This document shows positions 8,107 through 17,201 of a DNA stretch of 64,000 nt, one piece after another. The stretch spans positions 40,602 through 104,601 of the forward strand of contig NZ_WTVQ01000017.1 of assembly GCF_012910955.1 (NCBI RefSeq). Reading direction: 5' to 3'. The stretch comes from Aromatoleum diolicum (lineage in GTDB: Bacteria; Pseudomonadota; Gammaproteobacteria; Burkholderiales; Rhodocyclaceae). The notes beneath the pieces were generated by a model, which made no database searches, was not told the DNA's origin, and saw only the letters and a program-made list of their open reading frames with translations. The position numbers and the translations under genes were made by a program. Numbering within the stretch: position 1 is the stretch's first letter; every line of letters begins with the position of its first letter.

Positions 8107-8588
8107 GCACGCACGCGCGCATCCATCCCGGCGAGCTGCTGATCTCGCTCGCATTGCTGGCACTCGGCAGCTTCGTGGTGCTCGAGACCCAGGGCATCTC
8201 CGAGACCCAAGGCTACTCGCAGGTCGGACCGCGCCTGTTTCCCTATCTGATCGGCACCGGCCTGACGCTGTGCGGTGCCTGGCTCGGCTGGCAGGCGCTG
8301 ACCGGCGGCTGGCGCAACGTGCCGCTCGACGATGGCACGCACGCCGCGCCGGACCGCATGGCCTTCGTCATCATCAGCGCCGGCGTGCTGCTGCACATGG
8401 TACTGATCGGCTGGGCCGGCTTCATCCTCGCCTCGACGCTGCTGTTCGTCTTGATCGCGCGCGGCTTCGGCAGCACCAAACCGGTACGCAACCTGATCAT
8501 CGCGGCGGTGCTGAGCGCCGTCGTGTTCTTCCTGTTCACGCAAGGCCTGGGGCTGACTCTGCCCGCGGGTCCGTTCGGAGGCGCATGA
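8103..8588 (+). CDS. tctB: Tripartite tricarboxylate transporter TctB family protein (small membrane subunit)
   Basis: A 161-residue integral membrane protein with four predicted helices, the usual size for TctB. The N terminus ([20 protein letters not shown]) forms the first helix, followed by the conserved [17 protein letters not shown] segment. The C-terminal helices contain [23 protein letters not shown] sequence ending in [10 protein letters not shown]. It forms the transporter core with TctA in the inner membrane. It overlaps the preceding tctC by four bases and tctA begins one base after its stop. Confidence 0.92.
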   Translation: MSTHARIHPGELLISLALLALGSFVVLETQGISETQGYSQVGPRLFPYLIGTGLTLCGAWLGWQALTGGWRNVPLDDGTHAAPDRMAFVIISAGVLLHMVLIGWAGFILASTLLFVLIARGFGSTKPVRNLIIAAVLSAVVFFLFTQGLGLTLPAGPFGGA

Positions 8589-8589
8589 G

Positions 8590-10107
8590 ATGGACACCCT
8601 GAACGCACTGATGTCGGGCTTCGCGGTGGCGCTGAGCCTGCAGAACCTGCTGCTCGGCTTCGTCGGCGTCACGCTCGGCACCGCGGTCGGCGTGCTGCCG
8701 GGCGTCGGCCCGGCGCTGACGGTGGCCTTGCTGCTGCCGGCCACCGCGAGCTTCGACCCCACCGGCGCGCTGATCATGTTCGCCGGCATCTACTACGGCG
8801 CGATGTTCGGCGGCTCGACGACCTCGATCCTGCTGAACACGCCGGGCGAATCGGCGACCATCGTCACCGCGATGGAAGGCAACATGATGGCCAAGCGCGG
8901 CCGTGCCGGTCCGGCGCTGGCGACCTCGGCGATCGGTTCCTTCGTCGCCGGCACGATCGCGACGCTGCTCCTGACCTTCGTGTCGCCGATGGCGGTCGAC
9001 GTCGCGCTGAAGTTCGGCCCCACCGAGTACTTCGCGGTGATGGTGCTGGCCTTCGTGACGGTGTCGGCGGTGCTCGGCGCCTCGCCCGCACGCGGTCTCG
9101 CGAGCCTGTTCCTCGGCCTGACGATCGGCCTCATCGGCCTGGACAGCCAGACCGGCCAGGCGCGCTTCACGCTGGGCATCCCGGAACTGCTCGACGGGCT
9201 CGACGTCGTCGTCGTCGCGGTGGGCCTGTTCGCGGTCGGCGAGACGCTGTACGTCGCGACCTACCTGAACCGCACGACCGACACGATTGAGCAGATGAAG
9301 GGCTCGATCTGGATGAGCAAGGAGGACTGGAAACGCTCGTGGAAACCTTGGCTGCGCGGCACCGCGCTGGGCTTCCCGTTCGGCTGCATCCCCGCCGGCG
9401 GCGCCGAGATCCCGACCTTCCTGTCCTACGCGACCGAGAAGAAACTCAGCAAGCATCCCGAGGAATTCGGCAAGGGCGCGATCGAGGGCGTCGCCGGGCC
9501 GGAAGCGGCGAACAACGCGTCCGCCAGCGGCACGCTGATGCCGCTGCTGACGCTGGGCCTGCCGACCACCGCGACCGCCGCGATCATCCTCGCCGCCTTC
9601 CAGCAATACGGCCTGCAGCCCGGCCCGCTGCTCTTCGACACGCAGCCAGAGCTGATCTGGGGCCTGATTGCAAGCATGTATATCGGGAACGTCATTCTGC
9701 TCGCGCTGAACCTGCCGCTCGTCGGCCTGTGGGTAAAATTGCTGACGATCCCGCGCCCGCTGCTCTACGCCGGCATCCTGATCTTCGCGACGATGGGCGC
9801 TTACGGTCTGCGCAATTCGTGGTTCGACCTGGCCTTGTTGTATGGTATCGGCGTGATGGGCTTCGTCATGCGTCGGTATGACATCCCGGTCGCACCGGTG
9901 CTCGTCGGCATGATCCTCGGGCCGCTGTCGGAACAGCAGTTCCGCCGCGCGCTGGCGATCAGCCAGGGCGACCTGACGATCTTCGTGACCCAGCCGATCT
10001 CCGCGACGGTACTCGCGATCACCGCGCTGGTGGTGATCGTACCGCAGGTGTGGCGCCTGATCCGCCGCATGCGGGCGAGCGCCATCGGCCACGAATCCCC
10101 TGTATGA
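8590..10107 (+). CDS. tctA: Tripartite tricarboxylate transporter permease TctA
   Basis: The large permease of the ion-gradient-driven TTT system, 505 residues with about 11-12 membrane helices. Family signatures are clear: [17 protein letters not shown] near the N terminus, [20 protein letters not shown], and the second-half copy [20 protein letters not shown] followed by [12 protein letters not shown]. These GxG-rich re-entrant motifs in both halves reflect the internal duplication of the TctA fold. The ATG follows the tctB stop by one base. The product works with TctB and one of the Bug proteins encoded here. Confidence 0.95.
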   Translation: MDTLNALMSGFAVALSLQNLLLGFVGVTLGTAVGVLPGVGPALTVALLLPATASFDPTGALIMFAGIYYGAMFGGSTTSILLNTPGESATIVTAMEGNMMAKRGRAGPALATSAIGSFVAGTIATLLLTFVSPMAVDVALKFGPTEYFAVMVLAFVTVSAVLGASPARGLASLFLGLTIGLIGLDSQTGQARFTLGIPELLDGLDVVVVAVGLFAVGETLYVATYLNRTTDTIEQMKGSIWMSKEDWKRSWKPWLRGTALGFPFGCIPAGGAEIPTFLSYATEKKLSKHPEEFGKGAIEGVAGPEAANNASASGTLMPLLTLGLPTTATAAIILAAFQQYGLQPGPLLFDTQPELIWGLIASMYIGNVILLALNLPLVGLWVKLLTIPRPLLYAGILIFATMGAYGLRNSWFDLALLYGIGVMGFVMRRYDIPVAPVLVGMILGPLSEQQFRRALAISQGDLTIFVTQPISATVLAITALVVIVPQVWRLIRRMRASAIGHESPV

Positions 10108-10121
10108 AAGGAGACTGACCC

Positions 10122-10871
10122 GTGTTTGAATTCATGATGGACGGCGCCTTCTGGGTGTCGGTATTGCAGATCATCGCCATCGACATCCTGCTCGGCGGCG
10201 ACAACGCGGTGGTGATCGCGCTGGCCTGCCGCAAGCTGCCCGAGCACCAGCGCAACAAGGGCATCGCGTGGGGCGTGCTCGGTGCGATCGGCTTGCGCGT
10301 CGTGCTGATCTTCTTTGCGCTGCAGCTGCTCGAACTGCCCTTCCTGAAGCTCGTCGGCGCGCTGCTGCTGCTGTGGATCGGCGTCAAGCTGATGCAGCCC
10401 GAGGACGAGGACGGCCACGGCAATGTCGAAGGCAGCACGCACCTGCTCGGCGCGATCAAGACGATCGTCATCGCCGACGCGGTGATGAGCCTCGACAACG
10501 TCATCGCAGTGGCCGGCGCAGCGAAGGGCGATCTCTCGCTGGTGGTGTTCGGCATCGTGATCAGCATTCCGATCATCGTGTGGGGCAGCAAGTTCGTGCT
10601 CAAGCTGATGGACCGCTTCCCGGTCGTCATCACGCTGGGGGCCGCGCTGCTGGGCTGGATCGCCGGCGGCATGCTGGTCGGCGACGTGGTGCTGCGACCC
10701 TATATGGAAGGCATGCCGGGCTGGCTGCATTACGTGACCTCGGTGGTCGGCGCGCTCGCCGTTGTCGCCATCGGTGCCTGGCTGGCGAAACGCCAACGCG
10801 GCGAACCCTTGCCGCCACTGGTCGAACTGGCCGTCGAAAACGCCAACGACACCCCATCGCACGGCAAGTGA
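10122..10871 (+). CDS. TerC family integral membrane protein (YjbE-like)
   Basis: A 249-residue inner-membrane protein with about seven helices. The two acidic intramembrane motifs of the TerC family are present: DILLGGDNAVVIALACRKLP in the first half and VIADAVMSLDNVIAVAGAAK in the second. TerC relatives act in tellurite resistance, manganese export or metal loading of exported proteins; which applies here is not shown. It starts at GTG 14 bases after tctA with AAAGGAG upstream, so it appears cotranscribed with the transporter, an unusual partner. Confidence 0.9.
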   Translation: MFEFMMDGAFWVSVLQIIAIDILLGGDNAVVIALACRKLPEHQRNKGIAWGVLGAIGLRVVLIFFALQLLELPFLKLVGALLLLWIGVKLMQPEDEDGHGNVEGSTHLLGAIKTIVIADAVMSLDNVIAVAGAAKGDLSLVVFGIVISIPIIVWGSKFVLKLMDRFPVVITLGAALLGWIAGGMLVGDVVLRPYMEGMPGWLHYVTSVVGALAVVAIGAWLAKRQRGEPLPPLVELAVENANDTPSHGK

Positions 10872-10892
10872 AGGATTGGAAAGGAGACAGCG

Positions 10893-11333
10893 ATGCTGAA
10901 AGTACTCGTACCGGTGGATGGTTCGGACAACGCCAACCGTGCGCTCGACCACCTGCTCAAGCTGCGCGCGACCAATGGCGAACTCGATATCCATCTGCTC
11001 AACGTGCAGATCCCGATCGACTCGGGCCACGCGCGCATGTTCGTCAGCCACGAGGACGTGGAGGGCTTCCACCGCGAGGAAGGGCTCGCGGCGCTCGCCG
11101 CCGCCCGGCGCACGCTTGACGAGGCCGGCGTGCCCTACACCCACCACATCGCGGTCGGCCACGTCGCGGACACGATCATCCGCTACGCGACCGAGCGGCA
11201 CTTCGACAAGATCGTGATGGGCACGCACGGCCGTGGTGCGCTCCTGGACGCGCTGCTGGGGTCGGTGGCGCACGCGGTGCTCGAGCGCTCGCCGATTCCG
11301 GTGACGCTGGTGAAGCCCAACGCAGCACGCTGA
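10893..11333 (+). CDS. Universal stress protein UspA family
   Basis: A 146-residue cytoplasmic Usp-fold protein. It has the N-terminal strand KVLVPVDGSDNANRAL and the ATP-binding signature GTHGRGALLDALLGSVAHAV followed by SPIPVTLVK (pattern G-2x-G-9x-G-S/T). Usp proteins bind ATP or other nucleotides and modulate stress survival; the specific role is unknown. It lies 21 bases after terC with AAAGGAG and 17 bases before another Bug protein, so it is probably part of the same operon. Confidence 0.92.
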   Translation: MLKVLVPVDGSDNANRALDHLLKLRATNGELDIHLLNVQIPIDSGHARMFVSHEDVEGFHREEGLAALAAARRTLDEAGVPYTHHIAVGHVADTIIRYATERHFDKIVMGTHGRGALLDALLGSVAHAVLERSPIPVTLVKPNAAR

Positions 11334-11350
11334 CCCGTACGGAGATCCGC

Positions 11351-12343
11351 ATGACACACAAGACCCGCGGCCTGCCCGCCGCGCTGCTCGCGCTCGCCTG
11401 CGCGACCCAGGCCCTGCCCGCAGGCGCCGCCGACCAGCCGACCGCGCCGGCACGCAAGCCCGCGATCATGATCATCGTGCCCTTCACGCATGGCGGGCCG
11501 ACCGACGAACTCGCGCGCCTCCTTCTCGCCCCGCTCGGCAAGGCACTGCAGCAGAAGGTCGTCGAGCGCAACATCCTCGGCGCCGGCGGCACGCTGGGCA
11601 CCGAAAAAGCCAGCAAGGCCAGGCCCGACGGCACCACCTTGCTGCTGTCGAACATCGGCCAAGCGACCAGCCCGAGCCTGTACCGCGACCTGCGCTACGA
11701 CCCCATCGGCGACTTCGAGCCGATCGGGCTGATTGCCGAAGTGCCGATGATGCTGGTCGCGCGCGCGGGACTGCCGGCCAAGGATCTCAAGGGGCTGCTC
11801 GCCAGCGACACCAGCGCGCTCAGTTACGCGCATGCCGGCGTCGGTTCCGCCTCGCATCTGTGCGGCCTGCTGTTCATGAACGCGACGCGCAGCAAACCGC
11901 GGGCGATCACTTACCAGGGCACGCAGGAAGCCTTGTCCGACCTGGTCGGCGGCCACGTCGATCTGCTGTGCGACCAGCCGACGAACACGCTCAAGGCGAT
12001 CAAGGCCGGCCAAGTACGTGCCTATGGCGTGACCAGCAAGGCGCGCACGGACGTGCTGCCGCAGGTGCCGACGCTGGCCGAAGCCGGCCTGGCGGACGTC
12101 GAGCTGGTGGTGTGGCACGGCCTCTATGCGCCGAAAGGCACGCCGCGCGAGACCATCGAGCGCCTTGCCACGGGATTGCGCGAGGCCCTCGCCGACCCGG
12201 CGCTGAAGACACGGATGGCCCAACTCGGCGCCATCCCCGCGAGCGCCGGGCAGGCGACCCCCGAGGGCCTGCGCCAACGGCTGACAGCCGAAGCACTGCG
12301 CTGGGAACCGATCCTCCGCGGGGCCAGCGTGCGCGCCGACTGA
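11351..12343 (+). CDS. Tripartite tricarboxylate transporter substrate-binding protein (third, divergent copy)
   Basis: A 330-residue periplasmic Bug protein with a signal peptide (MTHKTRGLPAALLALACATQ...). Diagnostic segments are IMIIVPFTHGGPTDELARLL, ILGAGGTLGTEKASKARPDG and GVGSASHLCGLLFMNATRSK. It is more like typical stand-alone Bug proteins than like the two tandem copies upstream, so it was probably recruited separately and may bind a different ligand. It sits between two uspA genes, an uncommon arrangement. No further tctAB pair is present, so it would have to share TctBA or act as a sensor. Confidence 0.92.
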   Translation: MTHKTRGLPAALLALACATQALPAGAADQPTAPARKPAIMIIVPFTHGGPTDELARLLLAPLGKALQQKVVERNILGAGGTLGTEKASKARPDGTTLLLSNIGQATSPSLYRDLRYDPIGDFEPIGLIAEVPMMLVARAGLPAKDLKGLLASDTSALSYAHAGVGSASHLCGLLFMNATRSKPRAITYQGTQEALSDLVGGHVDLLCDQPTNTLKAIKAGQVRAYGVTSKARTDVLPQVPTLAEAGLADVELVVWHGLYAPKGTPRETIERLATGLREALADPALKTRMAQLGAIPASAGQATPEGLRQRLTAEALRWEPILRGASVRAD

Positions 12344-12413
12344 GCCGGCACTGCGGAACGCGCCCCCGATCGCCGCATGCCGACGCATCCACTCTCAATC
12401 TGAAGGAAGCACC

Positions 12414-12863
12414 ATGTTCAAGCACATCCTCGTTCCCACCGACGGCTCGCCACTGTCCGACGAAGCACTGGTCCGCGGGATCGCGCTCGCGCGCGACCTG
12501 CATGCACGGCTGACGATCCTCAACGCCACCGCCGAAGCTCCGTTTCCGGTGACCAACTTCGGCGAGGATGGCCACTATGACGCCGAAAAATCGCGCCGCT
12601 TCGCGCAACAGGCCGTGGCGCACGGGCAAAGCATCGTCGACGCCGCGGTCGCCCGCGCGCGCGACGCCGGCGTCGACGCCGAACCGGTCCTCGAAACCAA
12701 CGACACCCCCCACCAGGCCATCATCCGCACCGCCACCGAACGCGCCTGCGACCTCATCCTCATGGCCTCGCATGGCCGCCGCGGCATCAACGCACTGCTG
12801 CTCGGCAGCGAAACCAACAAGGTGCTCGCGTACTGCAAGATCCCGGTACTGATCTGCCGCTGA
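12414..12863 (+). CDS. Universal stress protein UspA family (second copy)
   Basis: A 149-residue Usp-fold protein: FKHILVPTDGSPLSDEALVR at the N terminus and the nucleotide-binding signature ASHGRRGINALLLGSETNKV followed by CKIPVLICR. It differs clearly from the Usp at 10893, so this is not a recent duplication. AAGGAAG precedes the ATG. It closes the co-directional transporter and stress gene run. Confidence 0.92.
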   Translation: MFKHILVPTDGSPLSDEALVRGIALARDLHARLTILNATAEAPFPVTNFGEDGHYDAEKSRRFAQQAVAHGQSIVDAAVARARDAGVDAEPVLETNDTPHQAIIRTATERACDLILMASHGRRGINALLLGSETNKVLAYCKIPVLICR

Positions 12864-12985
12864 CACCCGCCCGACACCGTGCCTGACGATCGCTGCCCCC
12901 GGCAGGCGCCACAGCGGTGAACTAGAGTGTAGCGAGGCGGCGTTCCGGAAGCCCCGACGCGGCGCGCGCAGACAAGGAGAACGAC

Positions 12986-13444
12986 ATGGCGGAACTCGAC
13001 AAGGAAGCAACCGTTTCGGTACTGAACCACATCCTCGAAGCGGAACTGGCCGGCGTCGTGCGCTACACGCACTACTCGTTTCTGGTGTTCGGCTTCGGCC
13101 GCATCCCGATCGTGTCGTGGCTGAATTCGCAGGCCGAGGAATCGCTGATGCACGCGCGCGCAGCAGGCGAATGGGTCGCGACGCTCGGCGCTCACCCCTC
13201 GCTCGCGATCGGCCCGCTGCTCGATTCGCACCAGCACGATATCGGCGCGATGCTGCGCGAATCGCTGGATGCCGAGCGTGCCGCGCTGAATCTCTACCGC
13301 GACCTGCTCACACTGGTCGCGGACCGCTCGGTGGCGCTGGAGGAATTCGCGCGCCAGATGATCCAGACGGAGGAACAGCACCTCGCGGAAGTCGACAAGA
13401 TGCTGCGCAAACCCGGCGACCTGTCGGCCTTCGCCCCCGCTTAG
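12986..13444 (+). CDS. Ferritin-like / bacterioferritin family protein
   Basis: A 152-residue four-helix-bundle protein. Carboxylate and histidine residues occur at ferritin-like positions in each helix: ILEAELAGVVRYTHYSF, SQAEESLMHARAAGEWVATL, LRESLDAERAALNLYRDLL and MIQTEEQHLAEVDKM. This suggests a dinuclear iron site and a role in iron storage or oxidant detoxification. It is close to bacterioferritin in size, but the haem-ligating methionine cannot be confidently assigned. AAGGAGA precedes the start. The stop overlaps that of the convergent gene by a few bases. Confidence 0.82.
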   Translation: MAELDKEATVSVLNHILEAELAGVVRYTHYSFLVFGFGRIPIVSWLNSQAEESLMHARAAGEWVATLGAHPSLAIGPLLDSHQHDIGAMLRESLDAERAALNLYRDLLTLVADRSVALEEFARQMIQTEEQHLAEVDKMLRKPGDLSAFAPA

Positions 13445-15024
13445 CGACCGGCGACCGGGTACGGCGGCAGCGAACTCAGCCGCACATCCTCGATCGGCCC
13501 GCCGACGGTGAAGTGATACAGGCTCTGCCACTCGCTTCCGGCGAGGCCGAGGAGCGTATGCATGGCATCGTCGAAATAGCAGCCGATGCCGGTGCCGCGC
13601 AGGCCGGCGGCCTCCGCCTCGAGATACAGCACCTGGCCGATCATGCCGCATTCGCGGAACAAGGCCGGGTAGCGCCACGGCTCGCGCAGGGCGAGGCCGA
13701 AACGCCCCAGCATGCCGAGCGCGAAGCACGAATCGGCGGCGATCTCCTGATGGCAGCAGATGTGTTGCGCCGCCGCTCGCAGGTCGTAGGGGATCAGCAG
13801 GTACAGCGGCAAGTGCGGCGGGCCGACCTTGTGCCACGCCCAGTCCTCGCGCAGCGCCGCGCGCAATTCGTCGAGCGCCGTTGCATCGCGCAGGAAAACG
13901 TACAGCCCCGCGTCAAGCCCGGTGACACGATGGACGAATAGCGCCAGATGCACCTGCGGCCGCGTCGCCCACGCACTCCACGGCGGCACGCCGGGGCGCG
14001 GCAACAGGGTGTCGAGCATCGCGAAGAAGGCGTCCGCGCTCATGCCGGTCACTCCGTCGAAGGCGACCGCGCTGCGGCGCTGGCGGACCAGCGTTGCGAC
14101 GACCAGCTCGAGGGCCGGCTGCGCGGGCGGCGGCAAGGCCGGCGTGGCGGGTACCACCTCCGCCGTGATGCGCGGCTTGTGCGCAGCGGCATGCACCGCG
14201 TCGATGTCGTGCCAGTCCACATGGCTCGTGCTGAGCCGATTCGCCGCGCCCTGCCACGTGCAATGTCCACTGAGGGCGACGAGCGCATCCACGTCAACGG
14301 TCACCTGCGCCGCACCAAGCAGCATCAGCACGTCCGGCGCTTCGCGTTCGGCCGTGCCGAAGTCGGCCTCCCGATCGAGCCCGGCGAGACGTGCGATGTC
14401 GTCGTCGCCGACCGCATCGAGCACCCGCGCCGACCAACCGAGCGCCGCAGCCGCCAGCGAGACGGCGGCGATTGCATGACCGCAGTCGTGCTGGCAATAA
14501 CGGTAGGCGCGCATGCCGTACTTCCACGCCTCGCGCCAGTGGATTGAACTCAAGGCGACCAGCACCGCCGGCCCGCGAAACGCCGCATCCCAGTCGTCAC
14601 CGGCCTGCGCCCGCTGTTCCAGCACGTGCTTGCGGCTCAGATAGTGATACACGCCCGCGGCGACGCCGGGCAGTGCCGGCGCAATCAGGTAGCCTTCGGT
14701 CGGATGCAGGTTGCCGCTCGAAGGATTGCAGCGTAGCGCCCAGCGCGAGCCGCCGAATTCCTTCCACGCCGACAGCGCCAGCGACAGTTCGAACAGCAGG
14801 CCGACGTGTTCGCGATCGAGCGGCGCCGGCGCCGGCAAGCTGCCGCGGCGCACATCGTTGTAACGCGTCGCCAGCCCGTCCGCCGCCAGCGGCAGCGCCA
14901 CCTGTGGCGCACCCGCATAGCTGCGCCACGGATCCGGCTGATTTGCCCAGTCGAGCCGGCCCGGTCCTGGCGCATAACGCTCGGGTCGGTGCTTGCTAGT
15001 CTCATGATATGCACGGATGGTCAT
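13441..15024 (-). CDS. SagB/ThcOx-type nitroreductase-fold oxidoreductase (double domain)
   Basis: A 527-residue protein made of two nitroreductase-like halves, about residues 40-270 and 290-515. Landmarks are RWALRCNPSSGNLHPTEGYL (FMN/substrate region of SagB/ThcOx proteins), MRAYRYCQHDCGHAIAAVSL, and in the second half RQRRSAVAFDGVTGMSADAF and the final GYYF-type strand IGCYFDDAMHTLLGL. ThcOx/SagB enzymes use FMN to oxidise thiazolines in peptide natural products, but many genomic homologues are orphan and of unknown substrate. No precursor peptide, cyclodehydratase or protease gene is nearby, so a metabolic role is as likely. AGGGG lies 7 bases ahead of the ATG. Confidence 0.82.
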   Translation of the reverse strand: MTIRAYHETSKHRPERYAPGPGRLDWANQPDPWRSYAGAPQVALPLAADGLATRYNDVRRGSLPAPAPLDREHVGLLFELSLALSAWKEFGGSRWALRCNPSSGNLHPTEGYLIAPALPGVAAGVYHYLSRKHVLEQRAQAGDDWDAAFRGPAVLVALSSIHWREAWKYGMRAYRYCQHDCGHAIAAVSLAAAALGWSARVLDAVGDDDIARLAGLDREADFGTAEREAPDVLMLLGAAQVTVDVDALVALSGHCTWQGAANRLSTSHVDWHDIDAVHAAAHKPRITAEVVPATPALPPPAQPALELVVATLVRQRRSAVAFDGVTGMSADAFFAMLDTLLPRPGVPPWSAWATRPQVHLALFVHRVTGLDAGLYVFLRDATALDELRAALREDWAWHKVGPPHLPLYLLIPYDLRAAAQHICCHQEIAADSCFALGMLGRFGLALREPWRYPALFRECGMIGQVLYLEAEAAGLRGTGIGCYFDDAMHTLLGLAGSEWQSLYHFTVGGPIEDVRLSSLPPYPVAGR

Positions 15025-15253
15025 GGCAGCGCCCCTCGGCGGCGATCCGCCGGTTCTTCATTATTCCACCTGCAAGCGGCACAAACGCTGGCAACTGCGA
15101 CGACAGCGTCCCGATCAACGCGCAAGAACCCTTCCAGCGCGAGGCCCCAAGACCGGCCATTTATATAACTTATTGGACAGACCATATAGCCCGCGACGCT
15201 GCATGGCCGCAGTACAATGCGCGCCTTCCGTGCAAAGAACAGAAAAAGCAGCC

Positions 15254-16030
15254 ATGGCAGCATACATCACCGAAAAGATCGTCAGCGTGCATCACTGGAA
15301 CGACACGCTGTTCTCCTTCACGACGACGCGCGACCGCGCGCTGCGCTACGAAAACGGCCAGTTCGTGATGATCGGACTGGAAGTCGACGGTCGCCCGCTG
15401 ACGCGTGCCTATTCGATCGCCAGCGCAAACTACGAGGAAAACCTTGAGTTCTTCAGCATCAAGGTGGCCGACGGCCCGCTGACCTCGCGCCTGCAGAAAG
15501 TGCAGCCGGGCGACGAACTGCTGGTATCGCGCAAGCCGACCGGCACGCTGGTGCTGCACGACCTGTTGCCGGGCAAGCACCTGTACCTGTTCTCGACCGG
15601 CACCGGACTCGCGCCCTTCATGAGCGTGATCCGCGATCTCGACGTATATGAGCGCTTCGAGAAGGTCATCCTGATCCATGGCGTACGCACCGTCAGCGAA
15701 GTCGCCTACGAGCACTACATCACCCACGAGTTGCCGCAGCACGAGTTCCTCGGCGACGCGGTGCGCGAAAAGCTGATCTACTACCCGACCGTCACGCGCG
15801 AGCCTTTCCGCAACCAGGGCCGCCTCACCGACCTGATCGAAAGCGGCAAACTGTTCGAGGACATCGGCCTGCCGCCGCTCGACCCGGCCGTCGACCGCGT
15901 GATGATCTGCGGCAGCGCCGCGATGCTGAAGGACTCCCGCGAACTGCTCGACCGCCGCGGCTTCAAGATGTCCAGGCGCATCGGCGAGCCGGGCGACTAC
16001 GTCATCGAGCACGCCTTCGTCGAAAAGTAA
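15254..16030 (+). CDS. fpr: Ferredoxin--NADP reductase
   Basis: A 258-residue FAD enzyme that exchanges electrons between NADPH and ferredoxin or flavodoxin. It has the FAD-binding motif RAYSIASANYEE, a GTLVLHDLLPGKHLYL linker, the NADP-binding STGTGLAPFMSVIRD, and MICGSAAMLKDSRELLDRRG near the end. The C terminus (GDYVIEHAFVEK) matches the subclass that stacks an aromatic or short tail on the flavin. The start at 15254 fits the usual length; the frame is open farther upstream (to 15017) but that part is not protein-like. It ends at a shared bidirectional terminator with the convergent torF. Confidence 0.93.
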   Translation: MAAYITEKIVSVHHWNDTLFSFTTTRDRALRYENGQFVMIGLEVDGRPLTRAYSIASANYEENLEFFSIKVADGPLTSRLQKVQPGDELLVSRKPTGTLVLHDLLPGKHLYLFSTGTGLAPFMSVIRDLDVYERFEKVILIHGVRTVSEVAYEHYITHELPQHEFLGDAVREKLIYYPTVTREPFRNQGRLTDLIESGKLFEDIGLPPLDPAVDRVMICGSAAMLKDSRELLDRRGFKMSRRIGEPGDYVIEHAFVEK

Positions 16031-16056
16031 GGCGGCACTTCGCCGCATGGCATCGC

Positions 16057-16085
16057 AGGGGCGCCGCGGCGCCCCTTGTGTTTTT
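16057..16085. terminator. Bidirectional terminator between fpr and torF
   Basis: A perfect 9-bp stem (AGGGGCGCC / GGCGCCCCT) is followed on the + strand by TGTG and five T residues. It separates two convergent genes. Confidence 0.75.
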
Positions 16086-16117
16086 CGGCGTGCCCCGTCG
16101 GGTGCCAAGCCTCGCCG

Positions 16118-16867
16118 TCAGAAACTCTTGGATACCGCGAACACGACGCGTTCCTTGAAGATCTTGCGTCCCGACGGACTGCCATAAACTTTGTGCCCGC
16201 GATCGATGTCGGTGTCGTGGTAGCGCAGGTCGAAGTCGAGGCCCCACAATTTTTTCGTGACGCCGACGTTCCAGTGGCGCCAGCCTTCGGCGCCGTCGCC
16301 GGTCAGCTCCTGGTAGCCGAAGGAGCCATCGACCGAAAAATCGTGGGGGAGCGCAACTTTCGGGTGGATCGCGTAGTTCACGCCTTTCCAGCCGTTGACG
16401 CCGAACCAGTCGTCGAGCGTCGGCGTCACTTCCAGCTTCAGATTGACCGGCCCGAACTGCTTGCTGACGTACATGTAGAGTTCGGAATAGTTGTAACGGC
16501 TGGCGCCCGGGTACTGGTAGGCGAAGGCCATGACATTGTAAGCGACGCCGCTATCGCCGATGTCGCCGTACTTGCCGACGTAAGGGCCGACCACGGCGGA
16601 GATGTCGGGCGAGCCCTCGAACTTGTTGGTCGAGCCGAAGTAGCCGACATAGGCACCGCTCGAGTGGGTCCATGTCAGCGACGCCTGGACCGCGGGGATC
16701 TCGCCGCTGACCGTTTCCGATTCGCCGCGGAAGACGTAGTCGGTGGCAAATTTGACCGATCCGCCGATCGTCCCGCCGAGCACTTCCGGCTTGTCCTCCG
16801 CGAAAGCGGTGTGGGTCAGCGCGACCGCGATGCTCGCGATCATCAGTCTTGAATAGTGGCCGTTCAT
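16118..16867 (-). CDS. torF: TorF family putative outer-membrane porin
   Basis: A 249-residue exported protein. A signal peptide (MNGHYSRLMIASIAVALTHT, ending AFA) is followed by the family hallmark KFATDYVFRGESETVSGEIP and alternating-residue beta strands. It ends in phenylalanine (VFAVSKSF), as outer-membrane barrels do. This is the Gcw_chp/TorF family, named after a Shewanella protein linked to TMAO respiration. Being divergent from torA, it plausibly admits TMAO or a related oxide through the outer membrane. GGGAGAAC lies before the start. Confidence 0.85.
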   Translation of the reverse strand: MNGHYSRLMIASIAVALTHTAFAEDKPEVLGGTIGGSVKFATDYVFRGESETVSGEIPAVQASLTWTHSSGAYVGYFGSTNKFEGSPDISAVVGPYVGKYGDIGDSGVAYNVMAFAYQYPGASRYNYSELYMYVSKQFGPVNLKLEVTPTLDDWFGVNGWKGVNYAIHPKVALPHDFSVDGSFGYQELTGDGAEGWRHWNVGVTKKLWGLDFDLRYHDTDIDRGHKVYGSPSGRKIFKERVVFAVSKSF

Positions 16868-17201
16868 GGTGTTCTCCCGTCATCGTCGTTGCAATTCGTG
16901 CGCGGTCCGAGGGACCCGTTCGAGACTGGATGATGGGGATCGGCGATGAACGGCACTGTCGAAAATGGTGAATGACGGTGGCAGTTTGTAAGTCGTCAGA
17001 ACGCGGCATATCGGTTTAAAAACAAGCCCATGGATTCGTGACGACCTGGCGGAAGGTGAATGGTCGGGCGTCCCGTTAACATCGATTAACCAAACTCAAC
17101 CAAGTCCCAACAAAACGAATCCGTCTGTTCATCGGCCGTCTCTAGGATGGTGGTCAGGTAGCGCTTTCGGGCAAGGCCGACACTGATCAGGAGATGCAAT
17201 C
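16868..17201. promoter_or_regulatory. Divergent torF-torA control region (334 bp)
   Basis: Non-coding and locally AT-rich between 17060 and 17130, unlike its surroundings. GTTCATCG occurs on the + strand at 17127-17134 and on the - strand at 16944-16951, resembling the E. coli TorR decamer CTGTTCATAT. An interrupted palindrome GTTAA-N6-TTAAC lies at 17075-17090. A possible -10 (TAGGAT, near 17142) sits just downstream of the first site. TorR control of both genes is the natural inference, since torR lies in the same locus. Confidence 0.5.
17125..17134 (+). promoter_or_regulatory. Candidate TorR box ahead of torA
   Basis: CTGTTCATCG matches the E. coli tor box CTGTTCATAT at 8 of 10 bases. It sits about 70 bases before the torA start and immediately upstream of a possible -10 element. 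Only one clear copy is seen here, whereas E. coli has four, so it remains a candidate. Confidence 0.4.

Noticed and set aside
8536..10092. Minus-strand frame of about 518 codons across tctA
   Set aside because: Arg/Asp/Gln/His-rich antisense translation; tctA is unambiguous.
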